Shown piece after piece: positions 19,479-28,780 of a stretch of DNA of 64,000 bases (the stretch's first letter is position 1; each line of letters starts with the position of its first letter). The notes below the pieces were generated by a model that made no database searches, was not told where the DNA came from, and worked only from the letters and a program-made list of their open reading frames with translations. The translations under genes were made by a program, and so were the position numbers. Source of the stretch: Streptacidiphilus sp. P02-A3a (GTDB taxonomy: Bacteria > Actinomycetota > Actinomycetes > Streptomycetales > Streptomycetaceae); NCBI RefSeq assembly GCF_014084105.1, contig NZ_CP048289.1:5961922-6025921 (forward strand). The letters are read 5' to 3'.

Positions 19479-20366
19479 ATGGTGGATGTGGGATTCCTGG
19501 GGCTGGGCGTCATGGGGCAGCCGATGGCGCTGAACCTGGCCCGGGCCGGGACCCCGCTCGTGGTCTGGAACCGCACCCCCGCCCGGAGCGAGCCGCTGCG
19601 GGCGGCGGGCGCGCTGGTGGCGGCCGAACCGGCCGAGGTCTTCCGGCTGGCCGAGGTGGTGGTGCTGATGCTCGCCGACGGCGACGCCATGGACGCCGCC
19701 CTGGGCCGGGGCACACCCGACTTCGCCGCCAACGTCGCCGGACGCACCGTGGTGCACATGGGCACCACCGCGCCGGAGTACTCCCGCGCGCTGGCGGACG
19801 AGGTGCTGGCGGCGGGCGGCCGGTACGTCGAGGCGCCGGTCTCCGGATCGCGGGCACCGGCCGAGGCCGGGGAGCTGGTGGCGATGCTGGCCGGGGAGCC
19901 GTCGGCGGTGGACGCGGTGCGTCCGCTGCTCGCCCCGGTCTGCCGGGAGACCGTCGACTGCGGTCCGGTGCCGAACGCGCTGACGATGAAACTCGCGGTG
20001 AACCTGTACCTGATCACCATGGTCACCGGCCTCACCGAGGCCTTCCACTTCGCCGAGCGGCACGGGCTCGACCTGGAGCGGTTCACCGCCGTGCTCGACG
20101 CCGGACCGATGGCCAGCGGCGTCTCCCGGGTGAAGGCGCCCAAGCTGCTGACCGGCGACTTCACCGTCCAGGCCGGGGTGGTGGACGTGCTCAAGAACAA
20201 CCGGCTGATCGCCGAGGCGGCGCGAGCGGCGGGACTGGCCTCCCCGCTGCTCGACGTCTGCCACGCGCTCTTCGGTGAGGCCGTGGCCCTGGGCCACGGC
20301 GGCGCCGACATGGTGGCCGTGCTGCACGCGATCGAGGCCAGGACCGACGGCGGGCCGCCCGGCTAG
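19479..20366 (+). CDS. NAD(P)-dependent beta-hydroxyacid dehydrogenase family protein
   Basis: A 295-residue oxidoreductase of the 3-hydroxyisobutyrate/6-phosphogluconate dehydrogenase superfamily. The N-terminal Rossmann fold has [16 protein letters not shown] (GxGxxG). [20 protein letters not shown] is the substrate-binding DGPVSGG-type motif. [13 protein letters not shown] holds the catalytic lysine (K in the TMKLAVN stretch). The ATG at 19479 has GGAGGG eight bases upstream. The divergent TetR repressor suggests induction by a small molecule, possibly an aldehyde or hydroxyacid. The TAG stop lies exactly at an IS630 end, so the last residues may not be original. Confidence 0.88.
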   Translation: MVDVGFLGLGVMGQPMALNLARAGTPLVVWNRTPARSEPLRAAGALVAAEPAEVFRLAEVVVLMLADGDAMDAALGRGTPDFAANVAGRTVVHMGTTAPEYSRALADEVLAAGGRYVEAPVSGSRAPAEAGELVAMLAGEPSAVDAVRPLLAPVCRETVDCGPVPNALTMKLAVNLYLITMVTGLTEAFHFAERHGLDLERFTAVLDAGPMASGVSRVKAPKLLTGDFTVQAGVVDVLKNNRLIAEAARAAGLASPLLDVCHALFGEAVALGHGGADMVAVLHAIEARTDGGPPG

Positions 20367-20485
20367 TGTCCTGCGCCAGGAATTCGTTCACGATATGAGG
20401 CGAGTCGTTCGAGGATCTCGTCGGTGGTTCTGGTCCAGGTGAACGGCCGTGGGTTCTCGTTCCAGGTCTTGGTCCAGTCCCCGAT
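20363..20485 (-). mobile_element. IS630-family transposase remnant (C-terminal 40 residues)
   Basis: Read on the minus strand, this segment encodes IGDWTKTWNENPRPFTWT followed by RTTDEILERLASYRERI and PGAGH with a stop. That is the characteristic end of IS630-family transposases. The similarity ends abruptly near 20485, so the rest of the element is lost. The IS end begins with TA, the target of this family, and that TA forms part of the stop codon of the upstream dehydrogenase gene. Confidence 0.85.
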
Positions 20486-20862
20486 CGCGGTCGCCCGGGC
20501 GGGACCGCTGGAGGTCGCCCTGCTCCGGGCCCTGGGCGACGCCGGTACCGGCCACGGCGTCCGGGACCTCTACCTGCACGTCGGCCCCACCGCCGACGAC
20601 GGCGGCCTGGACCCGGCGCTGTACCCGCGCGCCGGATGGACGCTGACCGCGCTGCGACGGCCCGGGGTGCGGCTGCGGGCCTGGCTCGGCGACGTGGTGG
20701 ACTCCGAGGGGCCCACCGGCCTCGACCTGTCCCGGGCGCGCGGCCGGGTGCTCCCGGTCACCGTCCCGCAGGTGGACCCGCTGCCCCCGCGGCGGAGACG
20801 GTGGCCGCCGCGATCCGCGGCGGCCGGCTCGGTCCGTCAGGTGAGCCGCGGCCGAGGGGAGT
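20486..20862 (+). pseudogene. Truncated, apparently frameshifted gene fragment of unknown family
   Basis: Beyond the IS remnant a plus-strand frame has normal actinomycete codon bias and reads VARAGPLEVALLRALGDAG, then DLYLHVGPTADDGGLDPALY and RAWLGDVVDSEGPTGLDLS. It loses its protein-like character near 20785. There a neighbouring frame continues as AAETVAAAIRGGRLGPS. It lacks a start of its own because the IS remnant replaces its 5' end. I do not recognise the family. This may equally be non-coding sequence with biased composition. Confidence 0.4.
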
Positions 20863-21963
20863 TCACTCGCGCTGCCGCCGAAGGGCCTCGCGCCGGGCAT
20901 CCTCCCGCTGGAACAGCGCGATCATGTCCCGCTCCGCCGGGCCGGGCTCACGCGGCGGCTGCTCCTGGTCGTGGTCGATGCCCTGCGCCTTCAGCTGCTG
21001 GTCGTGCACCATGACCGGCGGTTGCGGGTCGTGGTCGGAGCGGCGCGGGCCCTCCGGACCGTCCGGGCCGATCCGCATCAGCCGCTCGACCCGCACCAGC
21101 CGGAACCGCCGCTCACCCACCCGCAGTTCGACGCCGCGTTCGCGGTCCAGCCGGTCGGCGGCGCGCGCGTACCGCTCGCGCTCCCGGCCGCTGAGCTTCC
21201 TGACGATCGGGGCCACCACCCGCAGGTCCAGGGCCAGCACGTCCCGGGCGCCCTGCGGGCTGCTGGAGGCACCGGCCGACGGCGACCAGCGTCCCTGGAG
21301 CAGCTCGGCCATCATGAAGGTCGCGGGCAGCAGCACCCCGCCCGGATGACTGCGCACGGCCCGGCGGGAGTCGATCCACACCCGGTCCGGAACACTCCCC
21401 TCCTCCCAGACCATGCAGAGCAGTTCGTGCTTCAGGATCCCCTCGGACATGCCGGTGGCCGTGAACGGGTCCACCACGAATCCGTCGACCGGGTCGGGGA
21501 ACCGGTGGCTCTCCCCCACCGGGGCCGGATCCGGGTCGGACGGACGCGGGGGCTCCGGGCCGGTGGGCCCGAGCCGGATGAACTGCTCCGCCCGCACCAC
21601 CCGGTAGCGCGAGCCGCGGACGGTCATCTCGTTCAGCGGCTCCCAGTCCAGGCGCACGGCGGCGGCGGTGTACTCGTCGTGCGCCGCCTGGTCGCCCGCC
21701 TCCCGCGCCAGCCCGCGAAAGGTCGCGGCCAGGTCGTCCCGACACTCCTGCGGCGCACCGGCGCTGACGTTCCCCTGCAACTCCCAACCGCCCGCGTCGC
21801 GTTCGCGGGCCACCCCGAACACCGGTCGGCGGGCCCCGAGGATCTCCGGATAGGCCTCCCGGGCCCGCCACGCGTCCGCGTCCGCTCTGGCCGCCTCCGG
21901 CTCCGGCGGCGCGGTCATCCTGATCGTCCGGTACGCCGGGACGCTGTCACTCTGATCGGGCAT
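20863..21963 (-). CDS. DUF5954 family protein
   Basis: A soluble protein of 366 residues, typical of Streptomycetaceae. It contains two related halves. The segments YRVVRAEQFIRLGPTGPEPPRPSD (first half) and FRLVRVERLMRIGPDGPEGPRRSD (second half) repeat the same pattern, which is the mark of DUF5954. The tail is charged and ends ALRRQRE. The function is unknown. The ATG at 21963 was chosen. An upstream ATG at 21975 and a TTG at 21987 are also in frame, and a GGGAGG lies only one base before 21963, so the start is uncertain. Confidence 0.85.
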   Translation of the reverse strand: MPDQSDSVPAYRTIRMTAPPEPEAARADADAWRAREAYPEILGARRPVFGVARERDAGGWELQGNVSAGAPQECRDDLAATFRGLAREAGDQAAHDEYTAAAVRLDWEPLNEMTVRGSRYRVVRAEQFIRLGPTGPEPPRPSDPDPAPVGESHRFPDPVDGFVVDPFTATGMSEGILKHELLCMVWEEGSVPDRVWIDSRRAVRSHPGGVLLPATFMMAELLQGRWSPSAGASSSPQGARDVLALDLRVVAPIVRKLSGRERERYARAADRLDRERGVELRVGERRFRLVRVERLMRIGPDGPEGPRRSDHDPQPPVMVHDQQLKAQGIDHDQEQPPREPGPAERDMIALFQREDARREALRRQRE

Positions 21964-22084
21964 GCCTCCCAGCATGCCGTCGGCCAATGATCCAGAACCG
22001 GCAAACCGTCGAGCAAACGGAGCGCGCCCCCGCCCGCACGCCGGGTGGCGCGACGGTGGCGGGGGCGAGGGCGTCCGGCGCGGG

Positions 22085-22633
22085 TCAGTGGCGGCCGGCG
22101 GAGACCGGCTGGTAGTCGGCCCGGTCGGCCGGGGCGAGGTGGGCGGCGCGCAGGGCCATGCCGGTGGTGCGGGTGAGCAGCATGGCCACGGCCATGAAGA
22201 TCAGCGCGTCGGTGATGGCCGCGCCGGTGACCTGGTTGGTCACGCACCAGTGGTCCAGTTGGCTGGGGAACCAGTGGACGGAGCCGTAGGAGAAGGCCGC
22301 CCGGGCGCCGATGACCAGGGTCCACAGCAGGGCGTACGGACCGGTCGCGTGGCTGACCGGCTTGCCGGTGGCCGGGCTGCGGTGGACCCGCATCAGCGCG
22401 AGGGCGCCCAGTCCGCCGAGCAACCCGGCCGCGGCTCCGGCGAGTTCGAGCGACAGGCCGGTACCGTGGGTGACCGGGCTGTCGACGAACAGCGGGATCA
22501 CCGCACCGGCCACGAGCAGCGGGCGCAGGATCCGCACCGGCCCGATCTTCCGGGCCCGGCCGAGGTCCCCGTGCAGGACCGCGACCAGCACCGCGCCGTT
22601 GACGATCATTGCCTGGGTGAGTTCGGACATCAT
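22085..22633 (-). CDS. Integral membrane protein, DUF1453/CcdC-like
   Basis: A 182-residue protein with four to five hydrophobic helices (for example LVAGAVIPLFV and TDALIFMAVAMLLT). The segment GPVRILRPLLVAGAVIPLFV resembles CcdC/DUF1453 proteins. The ATG at 22633 has AGGGAG six bases upstream, so the frame upstream of it is not used. It diverges from a second membrane protein of similar type across 275 bases, which suggests a functional pair. The role is unknown. Confidence 0.7.
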   Translation of the reverse strand: MMSELTQAMIVNGAVLVAVLHGDLGRARKIGPVRILRPLLVAGAVIPLFVDSPVTHGTGLSLELAGAAAGLLGGLGALALMRVHRSPATGKPVSHATGPYALLWTLVIGARAAFSYGSVHWFPSQLDHWCVTNQVTGAAITDALIFMAVAMLLTRTTGMALRAAHLAPADRADYQPVSAGRH

Positions 22634-22742
22634 GGCGTGCTCCCTGGTTCGGTTTCCCGTTGACGTCCTCAACTCTCTTCGGGTTCGACCGTGCCGGGAT
22701 CGGTCCGTGGGTTGGCCCGCGGCATGAGCCGACGGGCCCGGT

Positions 22743-22761
22743 CTGGTACCGCCTGGTACCG
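22743..22761. repeat. Tandem CTGGTACCG
   Basis: The nonamer CTGGTACCG occurs twice, ten bases apart, in the region between two divergent membrane-protein genes. A similar tandem with an 11-base period occurs at 28755-28776. The palindromic GGTACC core could be a protein site, but none is known to me. The rest of the 275-base gap shows no clear signal. Confidence 0.5.
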
Positions 22762-22908
22762 GACCGGGCGGTTCTCCACCCGGCGGGTCAACCCGGGACT
22801 CGGCCCCGGGACCGAGGCGGTGGTACCGGGCTCGTCCGTAGCGTCCGGGTTGCCGGTGGACGCCGCCGGTGCACGGTCAGCGCAAGCAGCCAACCATCGG
22901 AGCGGGCC

Positions 22909-23679
22909 ATGTCCGGACTGGAAATCCTCGCCGTCATCGGCATCCTCGGATTCATCATCTTCCAGCAGGTGCGCGGGCAGGCACTGCGCGGCAAGCGGGT
23001 GGTCCTGCTGCCGGTGATCCTCACCGTCATCGGCTTCACCGACCTGCACGGCACCGGGAAGCAGCACCTGGCGGCGGCCGACATCGTCTGCCTGGCCATC
23101 GGCGCGGCCGGATCGATCGCCGTCGGCCTCGCGTTCGGGGCGCTCACCCGGCTGGAGTCCCGGGACGGCGCGCTGTGGGCCCGGCTGCCGCTGCGCGGCC
23201 TGTGGCTGTGGGCGGCGCTGCTGGGCTGGCGGGTGCTGGTCATGGTGCTCGCCACCGGGATGCACGCCCAGGTGGCCGCCTCCAGCGCCACCCTGCTGTT
23301 CACCCTGGGCCTGAACCGGCTGGCGCAGGCCGCCGTGATCATGCCCAGGGCGATGGCGGCGGGGATCCCCTTCGCTCCGGAGAAGGACGGCCGGACCTTC
23401 CTGGCCGGTGCGTTCGAACAGGGCCGGTCGGGACGTCAGGACGCGCGCTGGGACGCGGACGCCCCGAGTGGGTACCCGGTCCGGCCCCGGATCGTGCGCC
23501 AGGAGGACTTCGCCGAGCAGCGGTGGGACAGCGGCCCCTGGGAGCGCGACGAGCCCGGCCACGACCACCGGGACCGGGACCGGGACCGGGACCGCGACCG
23601 CGACCGGCGGCGGGACCGCCGGGACGGCCGTCGCTCCGACCGGCGCGCGGACTCCTTCGACCGCCGGTACCGCCGGTGA
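22909..23679 (+). CDS. Integral membrane protein, DUF1453-like, with Asp-Arg repeat tail
   Basis: A 256-residue protein. Residues 1-150 hold about five membrane segments starting LEILAVIGILGFIIFQQV and including LRGKRVVLLPVILTVIGFTDL, a CcdC/DUF1453-like pattern. The cytoplasmic tail is highly charged and contains a run of Asp-Arg dipeptides encoded by a hexamer repeat. The ATG at 22909 has GGAG six bases upstream. It precedes the two-component system genes on the same strand by 101 bases. The function is unknown. Confidence 0.75.
   Translation: MSGLEILAVIGILGFIIFQQVRGQALRGKRVVLLPVILTVIGFTDLHGTGKQHLAAADIVCLAIGAAGSIAVGLAFGALTRLESRDGALWARLPLRGLWLWAALLGWRVLVMVLATGMHAQVAASSATLLFTLGLNRLAQAAVIMPRAMAAGIPFAPEKDGRTFLAGAFEQGRSGRQDARWDADAPSGYPVRPRIVRQEDFAEQRWDSGPWERDEPGHDHRDRDRDRDRDRDRRRDRRDGRRSDRRADSFDRRYRR
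23568..23606 (+). repeat. CGGGAC/CGCGAC hexamer repeat
   Basis: Six or more tandem copies of CGGGAC grading into CGCGAC encode an Arg-Asp dipeptide run in the C-terminal tail of the membrane protein. Confidence 0.85.
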
Positions 23680-23780
23680 CCGCGCCGGACGCAGGCACCG
23701 CGCCGGGCTCGCCGAGTGCGGGCCCGGCGCGGGTGGTGCGCCCACGCTCCTGGTCGGCCCGCTCGGGCCATACTGATCAC

Positions 23781-25022
23781 ATGCTGACCACGGCCGTCTG
23801 GCTGACCCGCCCGGTGGGCTTCGCGGTGGTCGGCGCGGTGACCTTCCTGAACCCGCCGCGCGGACCGCACGCCCTGCTGGTGACGGTCGTCGGCTACTGC
23901 CTGCTGGGCGTGGGGCTCACCCTCTGGGGTCTGCTGGAGCTGTACCCGCCCGCCATGCGGCGCCGCGAGCGCGACCTGCCGCTGGTACTCGGCCTGGTCG
24001 CGGTGGTCGCCGGATTCGCCGCGGCGCCCGACGGCGGCGGCGAGTGCCTGGTGGCGTTCGCGGCGGTGGCGGTGATGTCGGCGGGCAGCGACCTCGGCCC
24101 GACCGCGGCGCTGGCGGTCGCCACGTCCGGGATCCTGGCGATCGAGATCGGCGGGGTGGTCTACAGCCAGGGCTTCGGCACGCTGCTGGGCTTCCCGCTG
24201 CTGCTGGTCCTGGGGCTGCTGATGGGCCGCAACCGCGGCGCCTACCGGGTCCAGGCCGAACAGTCCGCGGCCCTGCTGGCGCAGTACGAGCGGCTCCAGG
24301 CGGAGCAGCGCCGGGCGGACGTGCTGGACGAGCGGACCAGGATCGCCCGGGAGATCCACGACGTGCTCGCGCACTCGCTCGGCGCGCTGGGGATCCAGAT
24401 CCAGGCGGCCCGCGCGGTGCTGGTCGACCAGGGCGACGTCGACCGGGCGGTGGAGGTGCTGGCCACCGCGCAACGGCTGGCCGCCGACGGCCTGGTCGAG
24501 ACCCGCCGCGCGGTCCACGCGCTGCGGGTGGACACACTGCCGCTGGACGAGGAGCTCGCGCACGCGGTCGACATCCACGGGCGGCGCTACGGCGCGGCGG
24601 TCTCCTTCGCCACCGGCGGCGTTCCCCGGCAGCTGCCGCCGGACGCCACCGTCGCGCTGCTGCGCACCGCGCAGGAGGCGCTGATCAACGCCGCCAAGCA
24701 CGCCGGGGGGCAGCGGATCGCGGTCCGGCTGGACTTCGGCGCGGACCAGGTCCGGCTCACCGTGGTCAACGACCTGGCCCCGGGCCGGGCGCACCGGCCC
24801 GCGAGCGCGAGCGGGGTCGACGGCGGATACGGTCTGACCGGGATGCACGAGCGGCTGCTGCTGATCGACGGCACCCTGACGGCGGGTCCGCGCGGCGACC
24901 GGTGGACCGTCACCGCCGAACTCCCGCTCGCCCCCGGACCGGCGGCCGGGTCCGCCGCTCACCGACCCCGATCACGATCCCGATCCCGATCCCGATCCCG
25001 ACCGGACGAGGAGACCAGATGA
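23781..25022 (+). CDS. Two-component sensor histidine kinase, NarL/DesK type
   Basis: A membrane sensor of 413 residues. Residues 1-150 contain about five membrane helices and no periplasmic domain of any size. A short coiled region (about 155-180) leads to the HisKA_3 dimerisation box RTRIAREIHDVLAHSLGALG with phosphoacceptor His193. The HATPase domain follows, with the N-box AQEALINAAKHA and G-box GGYGLTGMHERL. The C-terminus is a run of Arg-Ser repeats. The stop overlaps the ATG of the response regulator gene (ATGA), so the pair is translationally coupled. The stimulus is unknown. Confidence 0.93.
   Translation: MLTTAVWLTRPVGFAVVGAVTFLNPPRGPHALLVTVVGYCLLGVGLTLWGLLELYPPAMRRRERDLPLVLGLVAVVAGFAAAPDGGGECLVAFAAVAVMSAGSDLGPTAALAVATSGILAIEIGGVVYSQGFGTLLGFPLLLVLGLLMGRNRGAYRVQAEQSAALLAQYERLQAEQRRADVLDERTRIAREIHDVLAHSLGALGIQIQAARAVLVDQGDVDRAVEVLATAQRLAADGLVETRRAVHALRVDTLPLDEELAHAVDIHGRRYGAAVSFATGGVPRQLPPDATVALLRTAQEALINAAKHAGGQRIAVRLDFGADQVRLTVVNDLAPGRAHRPASASGVDGGYGLTGMHERLLLIDGTLTAGPRGDRWTVTAELPLAPGPAAGSAAHRPRSRSRSRSRSRPDEETR
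24964..25002 (+). repeat. CCCGAT hexamer repeat
   Basis: Five to six tandem copies of a CCCGAT-type hexamer encode the Arg-Ser dipeptide tail of the sensor kinase, immediately before its stop. It is the second such tail within 1.5 kb. Confidence 0.88.
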
Positions 25023-25705
25023 CGGCCGCTGCCGCCCCCGCACCGCTGCGCGTGGTGATCGCCGACGACCAGACCAGCGTCCGGGAGGGGCTGGTGCTGC
25101 TGCTCGGCGGTCTGCCGGACATAGACGTGGTCGGCGCCGCCGGGGACGGTCGGCAGGCGTTGGCGCTGGTGGCCGAGCTCCGGCCGGACGCGATCCTGCT
25201 CGACCTGCACATGCCGGTGCTGGACGGTATCGGCGCCACCCGCAGGCTGGCCGCGGAGCACCCGGAGGTGGCCGTGGTGGTGCTCACCACCTATGTCGAC
25301 GACACGTCCGTGCTGGAGGCGCTGCGGGCCGGAGCGCGCAGCTACCTCACCAAGGACGCCGACCGCCTCGACATCGCCCGGGCGCTGCACGCCGCCGCCG
25401 GCGGGCTGGCCGTACTCGACCCCCGGGTGCAGGCGACGCTGCTGGCCGCGACGACGACCGCGACGGCACGCCCGGAGCCGTCCCAGCCGCCCGCGCGACT
25501 CCCCTTGCCGCCTGATGGACTGACGCACCGTGAGGTGGAGATCCTGGGCCTGATCGCCGTGGGGCTGACCAATCCGGAGATCGCCGGACGGCTGTTCCTG
25601 AGCAACCACACGATCAAGACCCACATCAACCGGATCTTCGCCAAGACCGGCTCCCGGGACCGGGCCGCCGCGATCGGCTACGCCCACCGCCACGGCATCG
25701 GCTGA
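25019..25705 (+). CDS. Two-component response regulator, NarL/LuxR family
   Basis: A 228-residue DNA-binding response regulator. The receiver domain has VVIADDQTSVREG, the phosphoacceptor Asp in ILLDLHMPVLDG and the conserved Lys in YLTKDA. A Pro-rich linker of about 20 residues precedes the LuxR HTH LTHREVEILGLIAVGLTNPEIAGRLFLSNHTIKTHINRIF. It forms one operon with the overlapping sensor kinase gene. Confidence 0.95.
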   Translation: MTAAAAPAPLRVVIADDQTSVREGLVLLLGGLPDIDVVGAAGDGRQALALVAELRPDAILLDLHMPVLDGIGATRRLAAEHPEVAVVVLTTYVDDTSVLEALRAGARSYLTKDADRLDIARALHAAAGGLAVLDPRVQATLLAATTTATARPEPSQPPARLPLPPDGLTHREVEILGLIAVGLTNPEIAGRLFLSNHTIKTHINRIFAKTGSRDRAAAIGYAHRHGIG

Positions 25706-25716
25706 TCGGGGCTGTG

Positions 25717-26343
25717 ATGATCCCTCAGGAGTACCGCGAGTTCTTCACCGCGGCGGCCGGGGCGAGCGGCGCCCTGATCGGCCTGCTGTTCGTGGCCATC
25801 ACGGTCTCCCCGGAACGCGCGCGCCACGAGGAGACCCGGGTGCAGTTCCGGATCCGGGCCTCCGCCGCCCTGCTGGTGTTCTCGAACGCGCTGACGCTGT
25901 CGCTGGCGGCGCTGGTCCCGGACGTCAACCTCGGCTGGTGGTGCCTGGTCAGCAGCCTCGGCATGCTCGCCTTCGCCTTCGCCACCACCCGGTCGTGGTT
26001 CGAGGAGAACCGTCGCAGCCCGGGGGCCTGGCGCCCGCTCGGGCTGGTCACCGGCCTGCTGCTGATCGTCGGCTTCGAGGCCTGGGCAGGGGTCAGGCTG
26101 GTGCGCGACGAGTCCGACCTGGACGCGATCCGGGTGCTGGACTACGTCGTCATCACCGACCTGCTGATGGGGATCGCCCGCGCCTGGCAGTTGGCGAGCA
26201 TGCGCGAGACCGGGTTGCTGACCTCGCTGCGGGTACTGGCCTCGGGCGAGGAGCCGGCCGCGCCCGGGGTACCGTCCGCCGCGCCCGCGCCCGAGGCGCC
26301 GCAGCCCCCGGCCGAGCCGCCGACCGACGGCACCCGGGACTGA
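25717..26343 (+). CDS. Conserved membrane protein of unknown function
   Basis: A 208-residue protein with four predicted membrane helices. The first holds FFTAAAGASGALIGLLFVAITV, a signature I associate with uncharacterised actinobacterial membrane proteins. The C-terminal 35 residues are Pro/Ala-rich. The ATG at 25717 sits five bases after GGGG. A GTG three bases earlier is possible. It starts 11 bases after the response regulator stop and is probably the third gene of that operon, so it may be a target or accessory of the signalling pair. Confidence 0.75.
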   Translation: MIPQEYREFFTAAAGASGALIGLLFVAITVSPERARHEETRVQFRIRASAALLVFSNALTLSLAALVPDVNLGWWCLVSSLGMLAFAFATTRSWFEENRRSPGAWRPLGLVTGLLLIVGFEAWAGVRLVRDESDLDAIRVLDYVVITDLLMGIARAWQLASMRETGLLTSLRVLASGEEPAAPGVPSAAPAPEAPQPPAEPPTDGTRD

Positions 26344-26355
26344 ACCGACGGTACG

Positions 26356-28575
26356 TCAGGATTCGTCCGGGGAAGCGCCGGTGGGGTGCGAGGCGGCCTT
26401 CCCGGCGCTGGAGAGCCGGTGTTGCAGGCGCCCGCCCTCGATGTCCGGGTCGGGTACGTACCGGGCGAACCACTGCGGGTGGTACCAGAGTTTGGCCCGG
26501 ACGATCGCCATCACCGCCGGTACCAGGGTGAGTCGGACCACGAAGGCGTCCAGGAACACGCCGACCGCGAAGCTGAAGCCGATGGCCTTGACGATCGGGT
26601 CGTTGGTGAGCAGGAAGGCCACGAAGATCACGAACATGATCAGCGCGGCGGCGGTGACCACCCGCGCGGCCAGGCCGGTGCCGCGTTCCACCGCGCCGCG
26701 TGCCTCGCCGGTCCTGGTGAAGTCCTCCTTGATCCGGGACACCACGAAGACCTCGTAGTCACTGGAGAGGCCGAAGATGATGGCGAGTGTGAGGATCGGC
26801 AGGAAGCTGATGGTCTCGGTCGGGGTGATCCCGAACACGTGCTTGCCCCAACCCCATTGGAACATCGCCACCTCCGCGCCGAAGGCCGCCGCCACCGACA
26901 GCAGGAACCCGATGATGGACTTGATCGGCACCAGGATGGTCCGGAAGGCCAGCGTCAGCAGGATGAACGCCAGTCCCACGACGACCACCAGGAACACCGG
27001 CAGCGCCGAGGAGAGCTTGGTGGAGACGTCGATGTTGGACGCGGTGGTGCCGCCGACCAGGATCCGGATGCCCGAACTTCCCTCGATGGTGCTCCGGTTG
27101 TGTCGGATGAGGTTGACCAGGTCGGCGGTGGCCGGGTCGTTGGGGCCGGTGGTGGGGATCACCCGGACCACGGCGACGCCGTTGGCCGAGGCGAGCTGAC
27201 TGGCCGACGCCACGCCGGTCAGTCCGCGCAGCGCCGAGGCGATCGGCACCACCTGGGCCGGTCTGCTGACCCCGTCGGCGACCACCAGCAGCGGGCCGTT
27301 GAAGCCGGGGCCGAACGCGTCGGTGGTCAGGTCGTACGCCCGGCGCTGGGTGTCCGAGGTGGGCTTGGCCGAGCCGCTGGGCAGCCCCAGCTGCATGCTG
27401 AGCGCCGGTACCGCCAGGACCAGCAGCAGCAGCACGCCGCCGACCAGCAGCGGGTGCCGCCGACGGACCACGAACCGGGCCCAGCGGGCGCCGAAGGTAC
27501 GCGCGGGCTCGTTCGCGGCGATCTGCGCGACGTCCTCGTGGTGGCCGGGGCGCAGCGGGGTGTTGATGAACTTCGCGACCTTGCGCCCGGCGAAGCCCAG
27601 CATCGCGGGCAGCAGGGTGAGCGCGATCAGCAGCGCCACCAGCACGGCGGCCGCCGCCGCGAAGCCCATGACCGACAGGAACGGGATGCCGACCACGGCC
27701 AGTCCGCACAGCGCGATGATCACGGTGAGCGCGGCGAAGACCACCGAGCTGCCCGCGGTCCCGGCCGCCAGCGCCACCGACTCCTCGATCTCCATCCCGG
27801 TGAGCAGCTGGTTGCGGTGCCGGGCGAGGATGAACAGGCCGTAGTCGATGCCGCAGGACAGGCCCAGCATCAGCGCGACGGTGGTGGACGCGGAGGCGAT
27901 GGTGACCACCGAGGCCAGCGCGGTGACGGCCATCAGGGTGATCACGATGCCGATGATCGCGGTGAGGATGGGCAGCCCGGCGGCGACCAGGGCGCCGAAG
28001 GTGATCAGCAGGATCACGAAGGCGACCACCAGGCCGATCAGCTCCGGCAGTTCGGAGGGGGCGGTCCGCCAGCCGGGGTAGGCGCTGCCCGAGTACTCGA
28101 CCTCCACCCCGGCGTCCCGGGCCGGGACGACGGCGGCGCTCACCGCGTTCAGGGTGGCGTCGGTGACGTCGGTGGCCTGCGCGGTGTACTGCACCGAGCC
28201 GAGCGCGACCTGGCCGTTCGTCGAGACCCCGGCCGCCGTGAACGGGTCGGAGACGGTGGCGACGCCGGGGACGGTGCGCAGCCGGACGATGCTGGTCTCG
28301 ATGCCCGCCCGGTAGCGCGGGTCGGTGACCTTGGCGGTGCCGTGGGTGGCGAACACCAGCTGGGTCTGCCCGCCGCCCAGCGCGGGCAGCTTCGCCTTCA
28401 GCAGGTCCGCCGCCTGCTGCGACTCGGTGCCGGGGACGGTGAAGGTGTTGTCGGTCTTGCCGCCGCTGGCCACCGCCAGCACGATCGCGACGACCGCCGC
28501 GAGCAGCCACAGGCCGAGCACCAGCCGACGGCGGCGGAACGCCCAGCGGGCGAGGGTGAACAGGTACGTGGACAC
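26356..28575 (-). CDS. MMPL family RND transporter
   Basis: A 739-residue export pump. The N-terminal helix RRRRLVLGLWLLAAVVAIV is followed by a first extracytoplasmic domain, a bundle of five helices that includes GIDYGLFILARHR, and then the duplicated second half with GLSSDYEVFVVSRIKEDF. The paired GxDYxxF-type motifs carry the proton-relay Asp-Tyr pairs of MmpL proteins. These pumps move lipids, siderophores or drugs. It begins at a GTG with CAGGAGAG upstream. It is convergent with the membrane-protein gene of the two-component operon, with only 12 bases between them. Confidence 0.95.
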   Translation of the reverse strand: MSTYLFTLARWAFRRRRLVLGLWLLAAVVAIVLAVASGGKTDNTFTVPGTESQQAADLLKAKLPALGGGQTQLVFATHGTAKVTDPRYRAGIETSIVRLRTVPGVATVSDPFTAAGVSTNGQVALGSVQYTAQATDVTDATLNAVSAAVVPARDAGVEVEYSGSAYPGWRTAPSELPELIGLVVAFVILLITFGALVAAGLPILTAIIGIVITLMAVTALASVVTIASASTTVALMLGLSCGIDYGLFILARHRNQLLTGMEIEESVALAAGTAGSSVVFAALTVIIALCGLAVVGIPFLSVMGFAAAAAVLVALLIALTLLPAMLGFAGRKVAKFINTPLRPGHHEDVAQIAANEPARTFGARWARFVVRRRHPLLVGGVLLLLVLAVPALSMQLGLPSGSAKPTSDTQRRAYDLTTDAFGPGFNGPLLVVADGVSRPAQVVPIASALRGLTGVASASQLASANGVAVVRVIPTTGPNDPATADLVNLIRHNRSTIEGSSGIRILVGGTTASNIDVSTKLSSALPVFLVVVVGLAFILLTLAFRTILVPIKSIIGFLLSVAAAFGAEVAMFQWGWGKHVFGITPTETISFLPILTLAIIFGLSSDYEVFVVSRIKEDFTRTGEARGAVERGTGLAARVVTAAALIMFVIFVAFLLTNDPIVKAIGFSFAVGVFLDAFVVRLTLVPAVMAIVRAKLWYHPQWFARYVPDPDIEGGRLQHRLSSAGKAASHPTGASPDES

Positions 28576-28754
28576 GGTCTCTCCTGGCTACGCGGGCAGG
28601 ACGCAAGCCGGTGACGGTAGGTGTACAGCTCGGCACCGTAAGCCCACTCTCCGCCGGACCGGGGGCCGCTGCCCCCGCGGGAGCGCCATTCGGGCGAGGG
28701 CGCGGGCAAGGGCGACGGCTCGGGCGCTGGCGCGGGCGCTGGCCCGGCCTCGCC

Positions 28755-28776
28755 GCTGGTACCGCGCTGGTACCGC
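28755..28776. repeat. Tandem GCTGGTACCGC
   Basis: Two perfect adjacent copies of an 11-base unit lie just after the stop of the LacI gene. The 205-base gap before the MMPL gene is otherwise GC-rich without recognisable structure beyond short GGGCGC-type repeats. Confidence 0.8.
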
Positions 28777-28780
28777 GCCC

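Noticed and set aside
25521-25533. TGACGCACCGTGA as a further copy of the TGACG palindrome
   Set aside because: One arm base is wrong and the sequence encodes conserved residues of the LuxR helix-turn-helix, so it is best explained by coding.
26386-28614. Plus-strand open frame of 742 codons opposite the MMPL gene
   Set aside because: Composition is dominated by His, Gln, Asp and Gly as expected for an antisense frame. There is no hydrophobic core or motif.
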